Positions 39,963 to 47,786 of a stretch of 64,000 bases of DNA are shown in pieces; position 1 is the stretch's first letter; each line of letters opens with the position of its first letter. Origin of the DNA: Streptomyces sp. ML-6 (lineage in GTDB: Bacteria; Actinomycetota; Actinomycetes; Streptomycetales; Streptomycetaceae); assembly GCF_030116705.1 (NCBI RefSeq), contig NZ_JAOTIK010000002.1, forward strand, positions 558,001 through 622,000, written 5' to 3'. The notes under the pieces are model-generated. The model searched no databases. It was not told where the DNA came from and saw only the letters and a program-made list of their open reading frames with translations. The position numbers and the translations under genes were made by a program.

Positions 39963-41504
39963 GTGCTCAAGTGGCGCGGGAACCCCTGGGCAGTCCTGGT
40001 GACGCTCTCGCTCGGGTTCTTCATGACCCTGCTGGACCTGACGATCGTGAACATCGCGATCCCCGACATGATCAACGGCCTGGGAGCCTCGCTCGACCAG
40101 ACCCTGTGGGTGGTGAGCGCCTACGCGCTGGCGCTCTCCGTACTGCTGATCACCGCGAGCCGGCTCGGCGACATGCGCGGCCCGCGCAACCTGTTCGCCG
40201 CGGGCCTGGTCGTCTTCACCCTGGCGAGCATCGCCTGCGGATTCGCCCCGAACGCGGCGGCCCTGATCGCCGCCCGCGGAGTACAGGGGCTGGGCGCCGC
40301 CCTCCTCGTACCGCAGACGATGACCCTGATCGTGTCCGTCTTCCCGGCTTCACGACGCGGCTCCGCACTGGGCATCTGGGGCACGGTCGCGGGCCTGGCC
40401 ACCCTCTCCGGGCCGACCCTCGGGGGCATGCTGGTCTCGGCCGTGGGCTGGCGCTGGATCTTCCTGGTGAACGTGCCGATCGGGATCGCCGCGCTCGTCC
40501 TCACGTTCCTGATCATCCCCGACATCCGTCCCGCCCGTACCCACCGCTTCGACCTGATGGGCGTCCTCCTCGCCACTGCCACCCTGTTCTGCCTGGCGTT
40601 CGGTCTCCAGGAGGGCGAGCGCTACCACTGGGGTCCGGGCATCTGGGCGCTGCTCGCCGCGGCCTCGGCCCTGGCCGTCGGGTTCCTGCTGCACCAGCGC
40701 GGCCGGCAGGACCGTGAGCCGCTCGTTCCCTTCGCGCTCTTCAAGGACCGCAACTTCACCGTGATGACCGTGCTGGTCGGCCTCGTCTCGATCGCCATGC
40801 TGGGGCTGGTGCTGCCCTTCAACCTCTACCTCCAGTCCGTCCTGCACATGAGCGCGATGAAGGCGGGCCTGGTGCTGGCCCCCTCCTCCCTGGTGTCGAT
40901 GGCCCTCGGCCCGTTCGCCGGGCGCATGTCCGACCGGATCGGCGGCAAGTACCTGCTGATCACCGGACTGACCCTGTACGCGTCCGGCATCCTCGCCATC
41001 GCTCTGATCGCGGGCCCCGCGACCTCCTGGTACGCCTTCGTCCCCGCCACCCTGCTCACCGGGCTCGGCGTCGGATGCATCGTCACCCCGATGTCCACCG
41101 AGGCCATGCGCAACGTACCGCCCCGGCTCGCCGGTGCCGCCTCCGGCGTCAACAACACCGTCCGCCAGATCGGTTCGGTCATCGGTGCCGCCGCAGTCGG
41201 CGCCCTCGTCCAGGGACAGCTCTCCGCCGGGCTCTCGGCCGGACAGAGCCACTCCGCCGCCTTCCTCGCCACACTGCACAGCGCGGTGGCCCTGCCCATC
41301 GCGGTCCTGGTGGCCGGTCTGCTCGCCTGCCTCCTGATCCGCAACCACACCAAGCCCCGCACACCCGCCACCGTCACCGCCCCGGCCACGCCCACCGTCG
41401 CCATGCCCACCGTCGCCACTCCGGCCGAAGTCGGCCCCCGCACCGGCCCGGCCGTCGGCACCGCGGCGGCAACAGCCGGGCCGACCGACCGGAAAACGCT
41501 CTGA
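39963..41504 (+). CDS. MFS drug exporter, DHA2-like
   Basis: The protein has 513 residues and about 14 membrane helices. It shows LDLTIVNIAIPDMINGL in helix 1, SRLGDMRGPRN (motif A), and SGPTLGGMLVS (motif C). The tail is Thr/Ala/Pro-rich. GTG at 39963 is preferred over ATG at 39948 because AAGGAG precedes it at good spacing. It is regulated with the divergent MarR by the palindrome array. After the stop, 41505-41600 is a degenerate Leu-rich 9-bp repeat without a gene of its own. Confidence 0.9.
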   Translation: MLKWRGNPWAVLVTLSLGFFMTLLDLTIVNIAIPDMINGLGASLDQTLWVVSAYALALSVLLITASRLGDMRGPRNLFAAGLVVFTLASIACGFAPNAAALIAARGVQGLGAALLVPQTMTLIVSVFPASRRGSALGIWGTVAGLATLSGPTLGGMLVSAVGWRWIFLVNVPIGIAALVLTFLIIPDIRPARTHRFDLMGVLLATATLFCLAFGLQEGERYHWGPGIWALLAAASALAVGFLLHQRGRQDREPLVPFALFKDRNFTVMTVLVGLVSIAMLGLVLPFNLYLQSVLHMSAMKAGLVLAPSSLVSMALGPFAGRMSDRIGGKYLLITGLTLYASGILAIALIAGPATSWYAFVPATLLTGLGVGCIVTPMSTEAMRNVPPRLAGAASGVNNTVRQIGSVIGAAAVGALVQGQLSAGLSAGQSHSAAFLATLHSAVALPIAVLVAGLLACLLIRNHTKPRTPATVTAPATPTVAMPTVATPAEVGPRTGPAVGTAAATAGPTDRKTL

Positions 41505-41698
41505 ACGCTCTGGAGGCCCTGGGCGTCCCGGACACCCTGGGCACCCTGGGCGCCCTGAACACTTTGGACGCTTTGAACGCTTTAGACAGGCTTTAGAGCG
41601 ACCGCCGATCCTGCGCGCAGCGAAGCACCCCCTACTGCCAAGCCGAAGCACTGAGGACTTCCGAACAATCCGCACCTGCGCCGAAGGAGACGGCAGTC

Positions 41699-41911
41699 AT
41701 GGAGAATCCCAACGTCATTCTCACCGGTGGCCCTACCTTCCTCATCCACGAGAAGGACCGCGTGCGCTACGTCGCGGACAGGAACTCCAAGGTGAAAGTA
41801 CTTTCGGGCAACCGGTACGAGCACTTCGAACCGACCGACGAGACCGTCGTCGCGGCCGACCAGGAACTCCAGGTGTTCGCCTGGAGCGGCTGCACCTACG
41901 TCGCCGAGTAG
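41699..41911 (+). CDS. DUF5988 family small protein
   Basis: This 70-residue protein has the family pattern PNVILTGGPTFL, VRYVADRNSKVKVLSGNRYE, HFEPT. It has GAAGGAG upstream of its ATG. DUF5988 proteins are often found near actinomycete natural-product genes. Their function is unknown to me. It stands alone, 195 bases after the MFS gene. Confidence 0.8.
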   Translation: MENPNVILTGGPTFLIHEKDRVRYVADRNSKVKVLSGNRYEHFEPTDETVVAADQELQVFAWSGCTYVAE

Positions 41912-42071
41912 ACCGACGGAAAACGACCCACGACCAACGACCCCCGAGGCAGTGGCCCGGCACCACGCCGGACCGCTGCCTTTTCCGTGCTTGCTCCCCC
42001 GCGCCTCCACCTCCACCTCCGCTTCACCCCCGTTGCAGGAACGGCCCCGCTTCAAGCCCCGGAAAGATCCG

Positions 42072-43112
42072 TCACCGCGTCTCGCGCAGCTTGAGGATGT
42101 ACGTCGCGGTGAGCGCGACGGCACGGTCCTCGTCGTGCGACAGGTCCACGAGCGCACCTGCCGTCAGCTCCCCCGGGATGTCCGCGAGCGCCTGGGTCAG
42201 CCGACGGCGGGCGGACGATCCCATGGCGTCCTGGGCAAGACGGTCAAGACGGTCAAGACGGTCGAGGCGGTCGAGGCGGTCGAGGAGCGCGGTGGCGATC
42301 CGGTCCGCCGCCGCGGGGTCACCCGCCAGCCCGCTCAGCACATCGGCCGCGTCGACGTCGTTCCGCTCCTCGACGATCATGTCGATGAGCGTCGGGACCA
42401 CGTCGGCCGCGCCACGCGCCCCGAGCGCCAGGGCCGCGTACCCGCGGACCACGGCGTCGGAGTTCGTGAGGGCGTCGCGCAGCAGCGGGGTCGTCCCGGC
42501 CTCAGGGAGTTCGGCGAGGGACTGGACGGCACGCTTCCGCACCTCGGCCGAGGGCGAGTCGAGGCCCTCCGCCAGCAGCGCCGCCCCCTCCTCGCCCGAT
42601 TGCGCCAGCGCCCAGCGGAGGGCTCCGGCGACGTTCGGGTCCGACTCGTCGAGCACGGCCTCGACCAGTGCTTCCACCGGTACGGGCACCTCCTCGGCTG
42701 CGGACAGGGCCGCGCGCTGCCGCGCCCCCGCGCTCTTCGACCCCAGCGCCTGGAGGAGGGCGACGGTCTGGAGGACGTCCTCCCAGGCGGCGGGTTCCGC
42801 GGCGTCGATCCGGCGGAGTCGCGTGAGCAGTTCCGCCTCCGCCGCGAGGCGGTCCCGCGTCTGCCGGATGAGGTTGTCGACCAGTTCCGCGGGGGTGAAT
42901 CCGGGGTCGTCGAGCGCGCGCCCGACCTCGCGCAGCGACAAGCCCAACGACCTCAGGCTCTCGATGTGGAAGATCCGCCGGATGTCCTCGCCGGAGTACT
43001 CCCGGTAGTTGGAGTCGGTGCGACCCGTCGGCCGCACCAGGCCGAGCGCTTCGTAATGCCTGAGCATGCGGGCGCTGACCCCGGCCCGGCGTGCGACCTC
43101 ACCGATCAGCAC
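42072..43112 (-). CDS. MerR-family regulator with HEAT-repeat C-terminus
   Basis: The protein has 346 residues. The MerR wing-HTH is MLIGEVARRAGVSARMLRHY followed by LGLVRPTGRTDSNYREY. A coiled linker (DNLIRQTRDRLAAEAELLTR) leads to HEAT-like helical repeats (residues ~150-340), interrupted by a five-fold Leu-Asp-Arg tract coded by 9-bp repeats near 42240. It follows a HEAT-repeat gene by three bases on the same strand. The HEAT part probably senses a protein or ligand; a MerR-type operator lies upstream of the pair. Confidence 0.9.
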   Translation of the reverse strand: MLIGEVARRAGVSARMLRHYEALGLVRPTGRTDSNYREYSGEDIRRIFHIESLRSLGLSLREVGRALDDPGFTPAELVDNLIRQTRDRLAAEAELLTRLRRIDAAEPAAWEDVLQTVALLQALGSKSAGARQRAALSAAEEVPVPVEALVEAVLDESDPNVAGALRWALAQSGEEGAALLAEGLDSPSAEVRKRAVQSLAELPEAGTTPLLRDALTNSDAVVRGYAALALGARGAADVVPTLIDMIVEERNDVDAADVLSGLAGDPAAADRIATALLDRLDRLDRLDRLDRLAQDAMGSSARRRLTQALADIPGELTAGALVDLSHDEDRAVALTATYILKLRETR

Positions 43113-43115
43113 GGC

Positions 43116-43811
43116 CTACCGCTCCTCCTCCCGGTCGCTCCCGCCGAGGGCCACGACGCGCTTCGCCTCCTCGATCGCGAACTCGAATCCGGCATCCGGG
43201 TCGCGCCACAGCCGTTCCGTGGCGATCGCGTGCGTGCGCACGCGGGGATCGGGATCCGTGGTCGCCGAGCCCAGGCTCGGCAGCATCGCCTCTCCGAGCG
43301 CGATCAGCGCCCGGCTGAGGCTCAGCTGCGTCTCGCGTTCGCCACGCCCGAGCTGCGTCGCCAACATTACGGCCAACTCGCGCTCCTCACCTTCGGGTAC
43401 GAGCACGACCGCCGCCCGCCAGGCGCTCCGGGCCACCTCGTCGTCGGCGTCGGCCAGCAGTGCCGGCGTGATCACCGGCCACGCCTGCCGGTCCCCGATC
43501 TTGGACAGCGTGTGCAACGCCTGGCTCCGGGCCTGCGCACCCCCCGCCCGGACTTCGTCGAGGAGCACCGGGACCGTCATCGACACCGCGTGACGGGTGA
43601 GAGCCCATGTCAGCATCTCGCGTACGTAGAACTCGGGCTCGATCGCGCATCGCTCGACGAGCTTGCCGATGAACCCCGGGTCCGGGTGCGTGCCGACCGC
43701 CAACGCCGCCTGCAGCCGGGTCGACGAGCTGTCGTTCTCCAGTCCCCGGAGCGCTCGCATCGTGTTCGTGTCCTCTTTCGGCATGATCATCGGGACCACC
43801 TCCTCGGCCAC
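43116..43811 (-). CDS. HEAT-repeat protein
   Basis: The 231-residue protein is made of HEAT-like helical repeats (SSSTRLQAALAVGTHPDPGF, VREMLTWALTRHAVSM, ARSQALHTLSKIGDRQAWPV). It is the first gene of a two-gene unit with the MerR/HEAT regulator. It may bind the same partner as the regulator's C-terminus. It may start at internal Met 8 or 10. Confidence 0.85.
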   Translation of the reverse strand: MAEEVVPMIMPKEDTNTMRALRGLENDSSSTRLQAALAVGTHPDPGFIGKLVERCAIEPEFYVREMLTWALTRHAVSMTVPVLLDEVRAGGAQARSQALHTLSKIGDRQAWPVITPALLADADDEVARSAWRAAVVLVPEGEERELAVMLATQLGRGERETQLSLSRALIALGEAMLPSLGSATTDPDPRVRTHAIATERLWRDPDAGFEFAIEEAKRVVALGGSDREEER

Positions 43812-43817
43812 AGTGAA

Positions 43818-43840
43818 GACCTTGTCAACGTGTCAAGGTC
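43818..43840. promoter_or_regulatory. MerR-type operator/promoter
   Basis: GACCTTG (43818-43824) and CAAGGTC (43834-43840) form a perfect 7-bp dyad with a 9-base spacer. Read toward the HEAT gene it carries TTGACC/TTGACA-type -35 sequences, the usual MerR arrangement of a dyad in a stretched promoter. This suggests autoregulation by the MerR/HEAT protein. Confidence 0.75.
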
Positions 43841-43933
43841 AAGCCGAACCGGCCCGGAAGAAGGCCCTGCACGGGACGGAATGGAAGAACAACACAGGAC
43901 GAAGCGGGCGGACGGCACGAGATGGGGGCGGGT

Positions 43934-44761
43934 TCACAGCTCCGGGAGGGTGCGGTGGACACGGACGACCGTGCGGGCCCGCGCGGAGCCGACCGCGACG
44001 GCGGCGGCATGACCGGGGCCCACCGGGAGGTCGGTGACACACCAGCCGGGGAGGTCACCCCGGACGTCGTCCGCCGCGATGTCACGGCCGAAACCCGTGC
44101 CCAACCCCTTGAGATACGCCTCCTTGCGGGCCCACAGCCTGGCAAAGGCCGCCGGACGCTCCTTCGGGGGCACGGCCAGGACCTCCGCGGACTCCGCCGG
44201 ATGCAGCATCCTCCCGAGCCGCTCCGCCGCCTCGGGCTCGGGGACGGGCTCCACGTCCACACCCACCGGCACCGGCGCGACGCCGATCAGAACCAGGGAC
44301 CTGCCGTAGGACAGCGAGAACTCCGCCGCCGCGGAGGTGAGCACGGGACGCCCGTGCGCCTCGTCGCAGCAGGGACAGGGATCACGGGCGAACCGGAGGG
44401 CGTCGGGGGCCGTACCGGTACGCGTGGAGAGGATCGTACGGAGCGCCGTACGGGCGAAGCCGTAGCGCACGCGGTCCTCGTCCCGGGCGAAAGCGGCCAT
44501 GCGCCGCCGCTCCTCCTCGTCCAGCACCGACGCATCGATCCCGGAGAGCGGCCCGGCCGCCGCGACCGGCACCCGCAGCACCCATACCTGTGCCCGCACC
44601 TCGTCCGGAACACCCAGAACATCCGGAACGTCCGGAACGTCCGGCCCATTCGAATCGCGCTGCCCATCCGAATCGTGTGGGCCATCCAACCCACCCGCCC
44701 CACCCGGACCGTCCGCCCCACCCGGACCGGTGTCCGTTCCCGAAGCCGTCGTCGTCCCCAT
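43934..44761 (-). CDS. 4'-Phosphopantetheinyl transferase, Sfp type
   Basis: The protein has 275 residues. After a low-complexity Gly/Asp/Pro N-terminus it shows the Sfp motifs: DPCPCCDEAHGRPVL, FSLSYGRSLVLIG, the metal site GVDVEPVPE, and FARLWARKEAYLKGLGTGFG. It transfers phosphopantetheine from CoA to carrier proteins. The start at 44761 is tentative because no strong ribosome site is seen. It is divergent from a small peptide gene. The ACPs at 1476-2888 and in the PKS are plausible substrates. Confidence 0.9.
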   Translation of the reverse strand: MGTTTASGTDTGPGGADGPGGAGGLDGPHDSDGQRDSNGPDVPDVPDVLGVPDEVRAQVWVLRVPVAAAGPLSGIDASVLDEEERRRMAAFARDEDRVRYGFARTALRTILSTRTGTAPDALRFARDPCPCCDEAHGRPVLTSAAAEFSLSYGRSLVLIGVAPVPVGVDVEPVPEPEAAERLGRMLHPAESAEVLAVPPKERPAAFARLWARKEAYLKGLGTGFGRDIAADDVRGDLPGWCVTDLPVGPGHAAAVAVGSARARTVVRVHRTLPEL

Positions 44762-44849
44762 CGAAGATCCGCGATCCCCCTCGACCCCGGCCCGACAACT
44801 TTCACTCAACCAGAGCACGTTCGCCGCGCCGGCACCCCCACGAAGAATC

Positions 44850-44876
44850 GTCACCGGCTTGACAGGTGACGAATGG
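44850..44876. promoter_or_regulatory. Inverted repeat with embedded TTGACA, shared with the CGNR promoter
   Basis: GTCACC (44850-44855) and GGTGAC (44865-44870) are separated by nine bases. TTGACA (44859-44864) overlaps the spacer. Bases 44859-44876 are identical, in inverted orientation, to 55173-55190 at the CGNR gene. It is probably a regulator site in the divergent promoter between the phosphopantetheinyl transferase and the peptide gene. Confidence 0.65.
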
Positions 44877-44941
44877 AGTGCGAGCCTCGTACCCACGAGC
44901 AGACGGCACAATCCGCCACTCATATGGAGCGGAGGTTGACT

Positions 44942-45142
44942 GTGAACACCGACAGCGCGACGACGACGGACCAGGCCGCGGCAGCCCGGCACGAGAGGTT
45001 CGGCAAGCTGCCCGGGCGCATCTCCTACGAGGACATGGTCGAGGTGAGGGCCGCCTCCCCGGAGAAGTCCGTGAAGGACACGTACGACCCGGAGAGCTCG
45101 TGGATGTCCTTCTCCTGCTGGGCCGCAGACCTCGGCCTGTAG
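44942..45142 (+). CDS. 66-residue small peptide, possible RiPP-like precursor
   Basis: The GTG start has GGAGG six bases upstream. The peptide has a polar N-terminus (NTDSATTTDQAAAARHERFG), LPGRISYEDMVEV in the middle, and an aromatic C-terminus SSWMSFSCWAADLGL. A charged helical leader and a hydrophobic Trp/Cys-containing tail is the look of a ribosomal peptide precursor. No modification enzyme is adjacent, and I do not recognise the family. The shared operator suggests control by the CGNR regulator at 55200. Confidence 0.6.
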   Translation: MNTDSATTTDQAAAARHERFGKLPGRISYEDMVEVRAASPEKSVKDTYDPESSWMSFSCWAADLGL

Positions 45143-45201
45143 CCCCGCCCCGAAGGCGTCGGCCCTCCGTCCCGGCACGGGCGGCCGATCACCGCGTTGC
45201 T

Positions 45202-45231
45202 TCAGTCCGAGTCAGTCCGAGTCAGTCCGAG
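45202..45231. repeat. 10-bp tandem repeat, three copies
   Basis: TCAGTCCGAG is repeated three times at the 3' end of the split DUF6210 gene. Each unit contains a TGA on the minus strand, so the stop codon region has been expanded. Confidence 0.9.
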
Positions 45232-45452
45232 TTGGCCCACAGCAGCACCTCGGGACCGTCCGGTGTGATCACCGGTACCCAGGCCTCGTCGGCGTCGCGG
45301 AACCGGCTCCCGTCCAGCCTCAGGGTGTGCAGCTCCTCCATGTGGCCGTCGGACGCCCAGTACAGGGATGCTCTCGACGATCCCGCGCAGCCTCGCACGC
45401 TCGTCATCCGGCCACGAGTAGTTCCACGTACCGGCACCGGCGAACTCCTCCT
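45222..45452 (-). pseudogene. DUF6210 gene, 3' half (split by transposon)
   Basis: It encodes FAGAGTWNYSWPDDERARLR, then YWASDGHMEELHTLRLDG, and ends ADEAWVPVITPDGPEVLLWA-NSD. Joined to the half at 51060-51302 and with one CTCCT copy removed, the reading crosses the junction in frame as LRRLFEEFAGAGTW. One extra base in the run at 45365-45367 breaks the frame later. The gene is interrupted by a 5.6-kb Tn3-family transposon. Confidence 0.85.
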
Positions 45453-45487
45453 GGGGTGAGACCGGAATACGAGCGATACGTGCCACG
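45453..45487 (+). repeat. Left inverted repeat of the 5.6-kb transposon
   Basis: It begins GGGGTGAGACCGG and ends GATACGTGCCACG. It is preceded by the target duplication CTCCT. Confidence 0.95.
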
Positions 45488-45586
45488 CTCCAGCGGCCAA
45501 GTAGGTCACATGCGCGAACCGGTGCCCGTAGGCGGTGGCGCGGACGTCCACCAACTCGAAGATACGACGACGCGGGCACTGAGGTT

Positions 45587-45698
45587 GTTTCATAGGTGGT
45601 CCCCGTTTCAACACCGGGCGCCGAAGGCATCGCCGCAGGCCGGTTCGTTTCACCGGTCGGTTCCTTCTCCTTGGCCGGTGAAACGTACTCCTGAAACG
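45587..45698. promoter_or_regulatory. res-like resolvase site
   Basis: GTTTCA/TGAAAC half-sites occur at 45587, 45605, 45647, 45679 and 45692. Two of them form the dyad CGTTTCACCGG (45646-45656) / CCGGTGAAACG (45675-45685). The cluster sits between the left repeat and the resolvase start, as res sites do in Tn3-family elements. Confidence 0.7.
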
Positions 45699-45706
45699 AT
45701 CCCGGC

Positions 45707-46603
45707 GTGATCACCGACCCGTACCGGCTCGTCGAGTCGCACGCCTGCCCGATGTCCACCTGTCAGGCCCCGGCGGGCTCGCCCTGCCGCACCACCTCCG
45801 GCAAGGTCGCGCTCAAGTACCACACCGCCCGCTTCCAGCTCGTCCCCGCGCTCCGGTCCGAACTGCACGTCGCCACCCCGGCCGTACGCCATCCCGGCTC
45901 CGCCTGGACGGCCCTGCCGGTCCAGAAGCTCGCGGCGCCGGCCGTCCCGATGGAGGTCCGGCTCGCGTACGCCCGCGTCTCCAGCCGGACGCAGGAGATC
46001 CAGTCCCAGGTCGACGCCCTCGAAGCCTCCGGCGTGCACCGGCTGTTCCAGGAACAGATCAGCACCCGGGTCAGGGAACGCCCCGAGATGAAGGCCGCCC
46101 TGGCGGCGGCCCGCGAGTACCGCTCGCTGGGCGCGAAGGTCACCCTCGTGGTGCACGAGATGAAGCGCCTGGGCCGCGGCGCCCTGGAGCTGCTGAAGGT
46201 CGCCGAAGAACTGCGGGACGCTGAGATCGAGCTGGAGTTCCTCACTGGCCCCCTGGTGGGCAAGCACGATCCGGCTGGCCACGGGGCCGCCCTGTTCGCC
46301 TTCTTCGCCGCCATGGCGGAGTCCGAGCGCGACTACATCCGCGACAAGACCCTCGAAGGCCAGGAGACCGCCCGTACGAAGGGCAAGTCGATCGGCGGGG
46401 TCAAGGTCTCCGACGAGGACATGCTCGCCCCCGCCCTGCGCCTGCGCCACGACGAATGCCTCTCCCTGCGCGAGATCGCCTCCCGCCTCGTCATCCGCAC
46501 CGGCAAGAAGCGCGGCCAGCACCCCGCCCCGGCCACCGTCATGCGCATGCTGCGCGAGCACGACGAGCAGACAGCCACGGTCCCTCTGGAATCCACGGCC
46601 TGA
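45707..46603 (+). CDS. Serine resolvase with N-terminal Cys/His motif (TnpR)
   Basis: The protein has 298 residues. The N-terminal 45 residues carry a zinc-finger-like pattern (HACPMSTCQAPAGSPCRT, KYHTARF), then a Pro-rich linker. The resolvase domain follows: VRLAYARVSSRTQEIQSQVD with the active Ser, VVHEMKRLGRGALELLKVAE, FFAAMAESERDYIRDKT. The C-terminal HTH is CLSLREIASRLVIRTGKK. The GTG start has no clear ribosome site. It resolves cointegrates at the adjacent res-like repeats and probably represses itself there. Confidence 0.9.
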   Translation: MITDPYRLVESHACPMSTCQAPAGSPCRTTSGKVALKYHTARFQLVPALRSELHVATPAVRHPGSAWTALPVQKLAAPAVPMEVRLAYARVSSRTQEIQSQVDALEASGVHRLFQEQISTRVRERPEMKAALAAAREYRSLGAKVTLVVHEMKRLGRGALELLKVAEELRDAEIELEFLTGPLVGKHDPAGHGAALFAFFAAMAESERDYIRDKTLEGQETARTKGKSIGGVKVSDEDMLAPALRLRHDECLSLREIASRLVIRTGKKRGQHPAPATVMRMLREHDEQTATVPLESTA

Positions 46604-46745
46604 CCTGCGACTCAGTCCTTTGCGTTTTTTTCGGCGGGAACTACTGGGACCCCAAGATGACGAGCCGGTGGACCCTGGACGGCATCATGGACACGACCGT
46701 CAGGGCTGGTGTGAGGCTCCCCCCGACCTGGGGTGACCCGATGTT

Positions 46746-47591
46746 TCATGTGCATTGGATGCGCAGCCCGGTGCGCTGGGTGTGCTTTCGGCACATGAAC
46801 AGGTACAGGGTTCCGACGTCACCCCAGTCCGCGTCGGTGAGTTCGCTGGGCCGGATCTGCAGCAGCAGTTCCATCGGCCGTGTGCATTGCGTGCAGACCG
46901 GTGTCTTGTCCCCGCCGTTCACCCAGTACGGGTATCCGCCGATTGCCACCCCGGCATTGCGCATGTGCGGCCGTGGGGCGCGTTCCTGTGTCAGACGGAG
47001 TGCGGCACGGTCGACGACATCCCAGTTCGCCCACGCTTCCCGGGAACCGCTCTCGCCCGGTACCAGGTCCCAGAGCTCACGGCAGTGCAGGTGCATTCCC
47101 GCCCCGTCGGGCAGTGACTTCGCCAGGCGCGGCACCGCGTGGCGTTCCACGAAGGCGGGCCCGTCGCCCTGCACGAGAACCTTGGGGCGCCGCAGCCCAG
47201 TGTAGGAACGCACGAGCCACCTGCCCTTTTCGCGATCCTGGCCCCACGGATGGCACACCCAGCAGTAGAAGAACGTGAAGAACACGATGGGAAGCTTGTC
47301 GTGAAGACCGTCGCGGGAGTAGTCGACCTGCGCGACGAACGTGAGATCGCCGGCACAGCCGTCACACAGGGGCCAGGTCTCGCCCTCCTCCACCGTCGGG
47401 AACCCACCGAACCGCGTGGCGACGGACTCCCGCGTCATGGGCTGCACGGGAACGGACGGAGGTTCGGCGTGCCGTCGGCGGCGACCACGCGCGCGTGTCC
47501 CGGGCGGGCGCTGGGCCGGCTCCAGTACGGTGCGCGTCCGCATCAGAGGCCGCAGCAACCGCAGGACCTGTTGTTCCTGAAGTACGGGCAT
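46746..47591 (-). CDS. DUF1963 (YwqG)-like protein, transposon cargo
   Basis: The protein has about 281 residues. After a basic N-terminus it shows VATRFGGFPTVEEGETWPLC, DGCAGDLTFVAQVD and FFYCWVCHPW. The C-terminal half has VCTQCTRPMELLLQIRPSEL and DVGTLYLFMC. The WP-CxxC-FxxQ-D layout fits YwqG/DUF1963-like proteins with added Cys pairs that may bind zinc. The start is uncertain (ATG 47591 or GTG 47597). It is the only non-transposition gene in the element. Its benefit to host or transposon is unknown. Confidence 0.65.
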   Translation of the reverse strand: MPVLQEQQVLRLLRPLMRTRTVLEPAQRPPGTRARGRRRRHAEPPSVPVQPMTRESVATRFGGFPTVEEGETWPLCDGCAGDLTFVAQVDYSRDGLHDKLPIVFFTFFYCWVCHPWGQDREKGRWLVRSYTGLRRPKVLVQGDGPAFVERHAVPRLAKSLPDGAGMHLHCRELWDLVPGESGSREAWANWDVVDRAALRLTQERAPRPHMRNAGVAIGGYPYWVNGGDKTPVCTQCTRPMELLLQIRPSELTDADWGDVGTLYLFMCRKHTQRTGLRIQCT

Positions 47592-47786
47592 GCGCACGCA
47601 TCGTAGACAACGGACCAGCGGCCGTACAACTGTTCGCCTCAGTGGCCTGGCATGTCCGCATCGGAACAGGTATTAAGGGGCGTCACAACACGCTGACATC
47701 GATCATGCACAAGGGCGGAAATCGGCTCCCCCAGTCACTGCGAAACGCCATCCGCAGAGACGGACAGCCGTCGGCCGATCGCGGCT

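Noticed and set aside
41505..41600. Leu-rich plus-strand extension after the MFS gene as a separate peptide gene
   Set aside because: It is a degenerate 9-bp repeat in another frame without its own start site.
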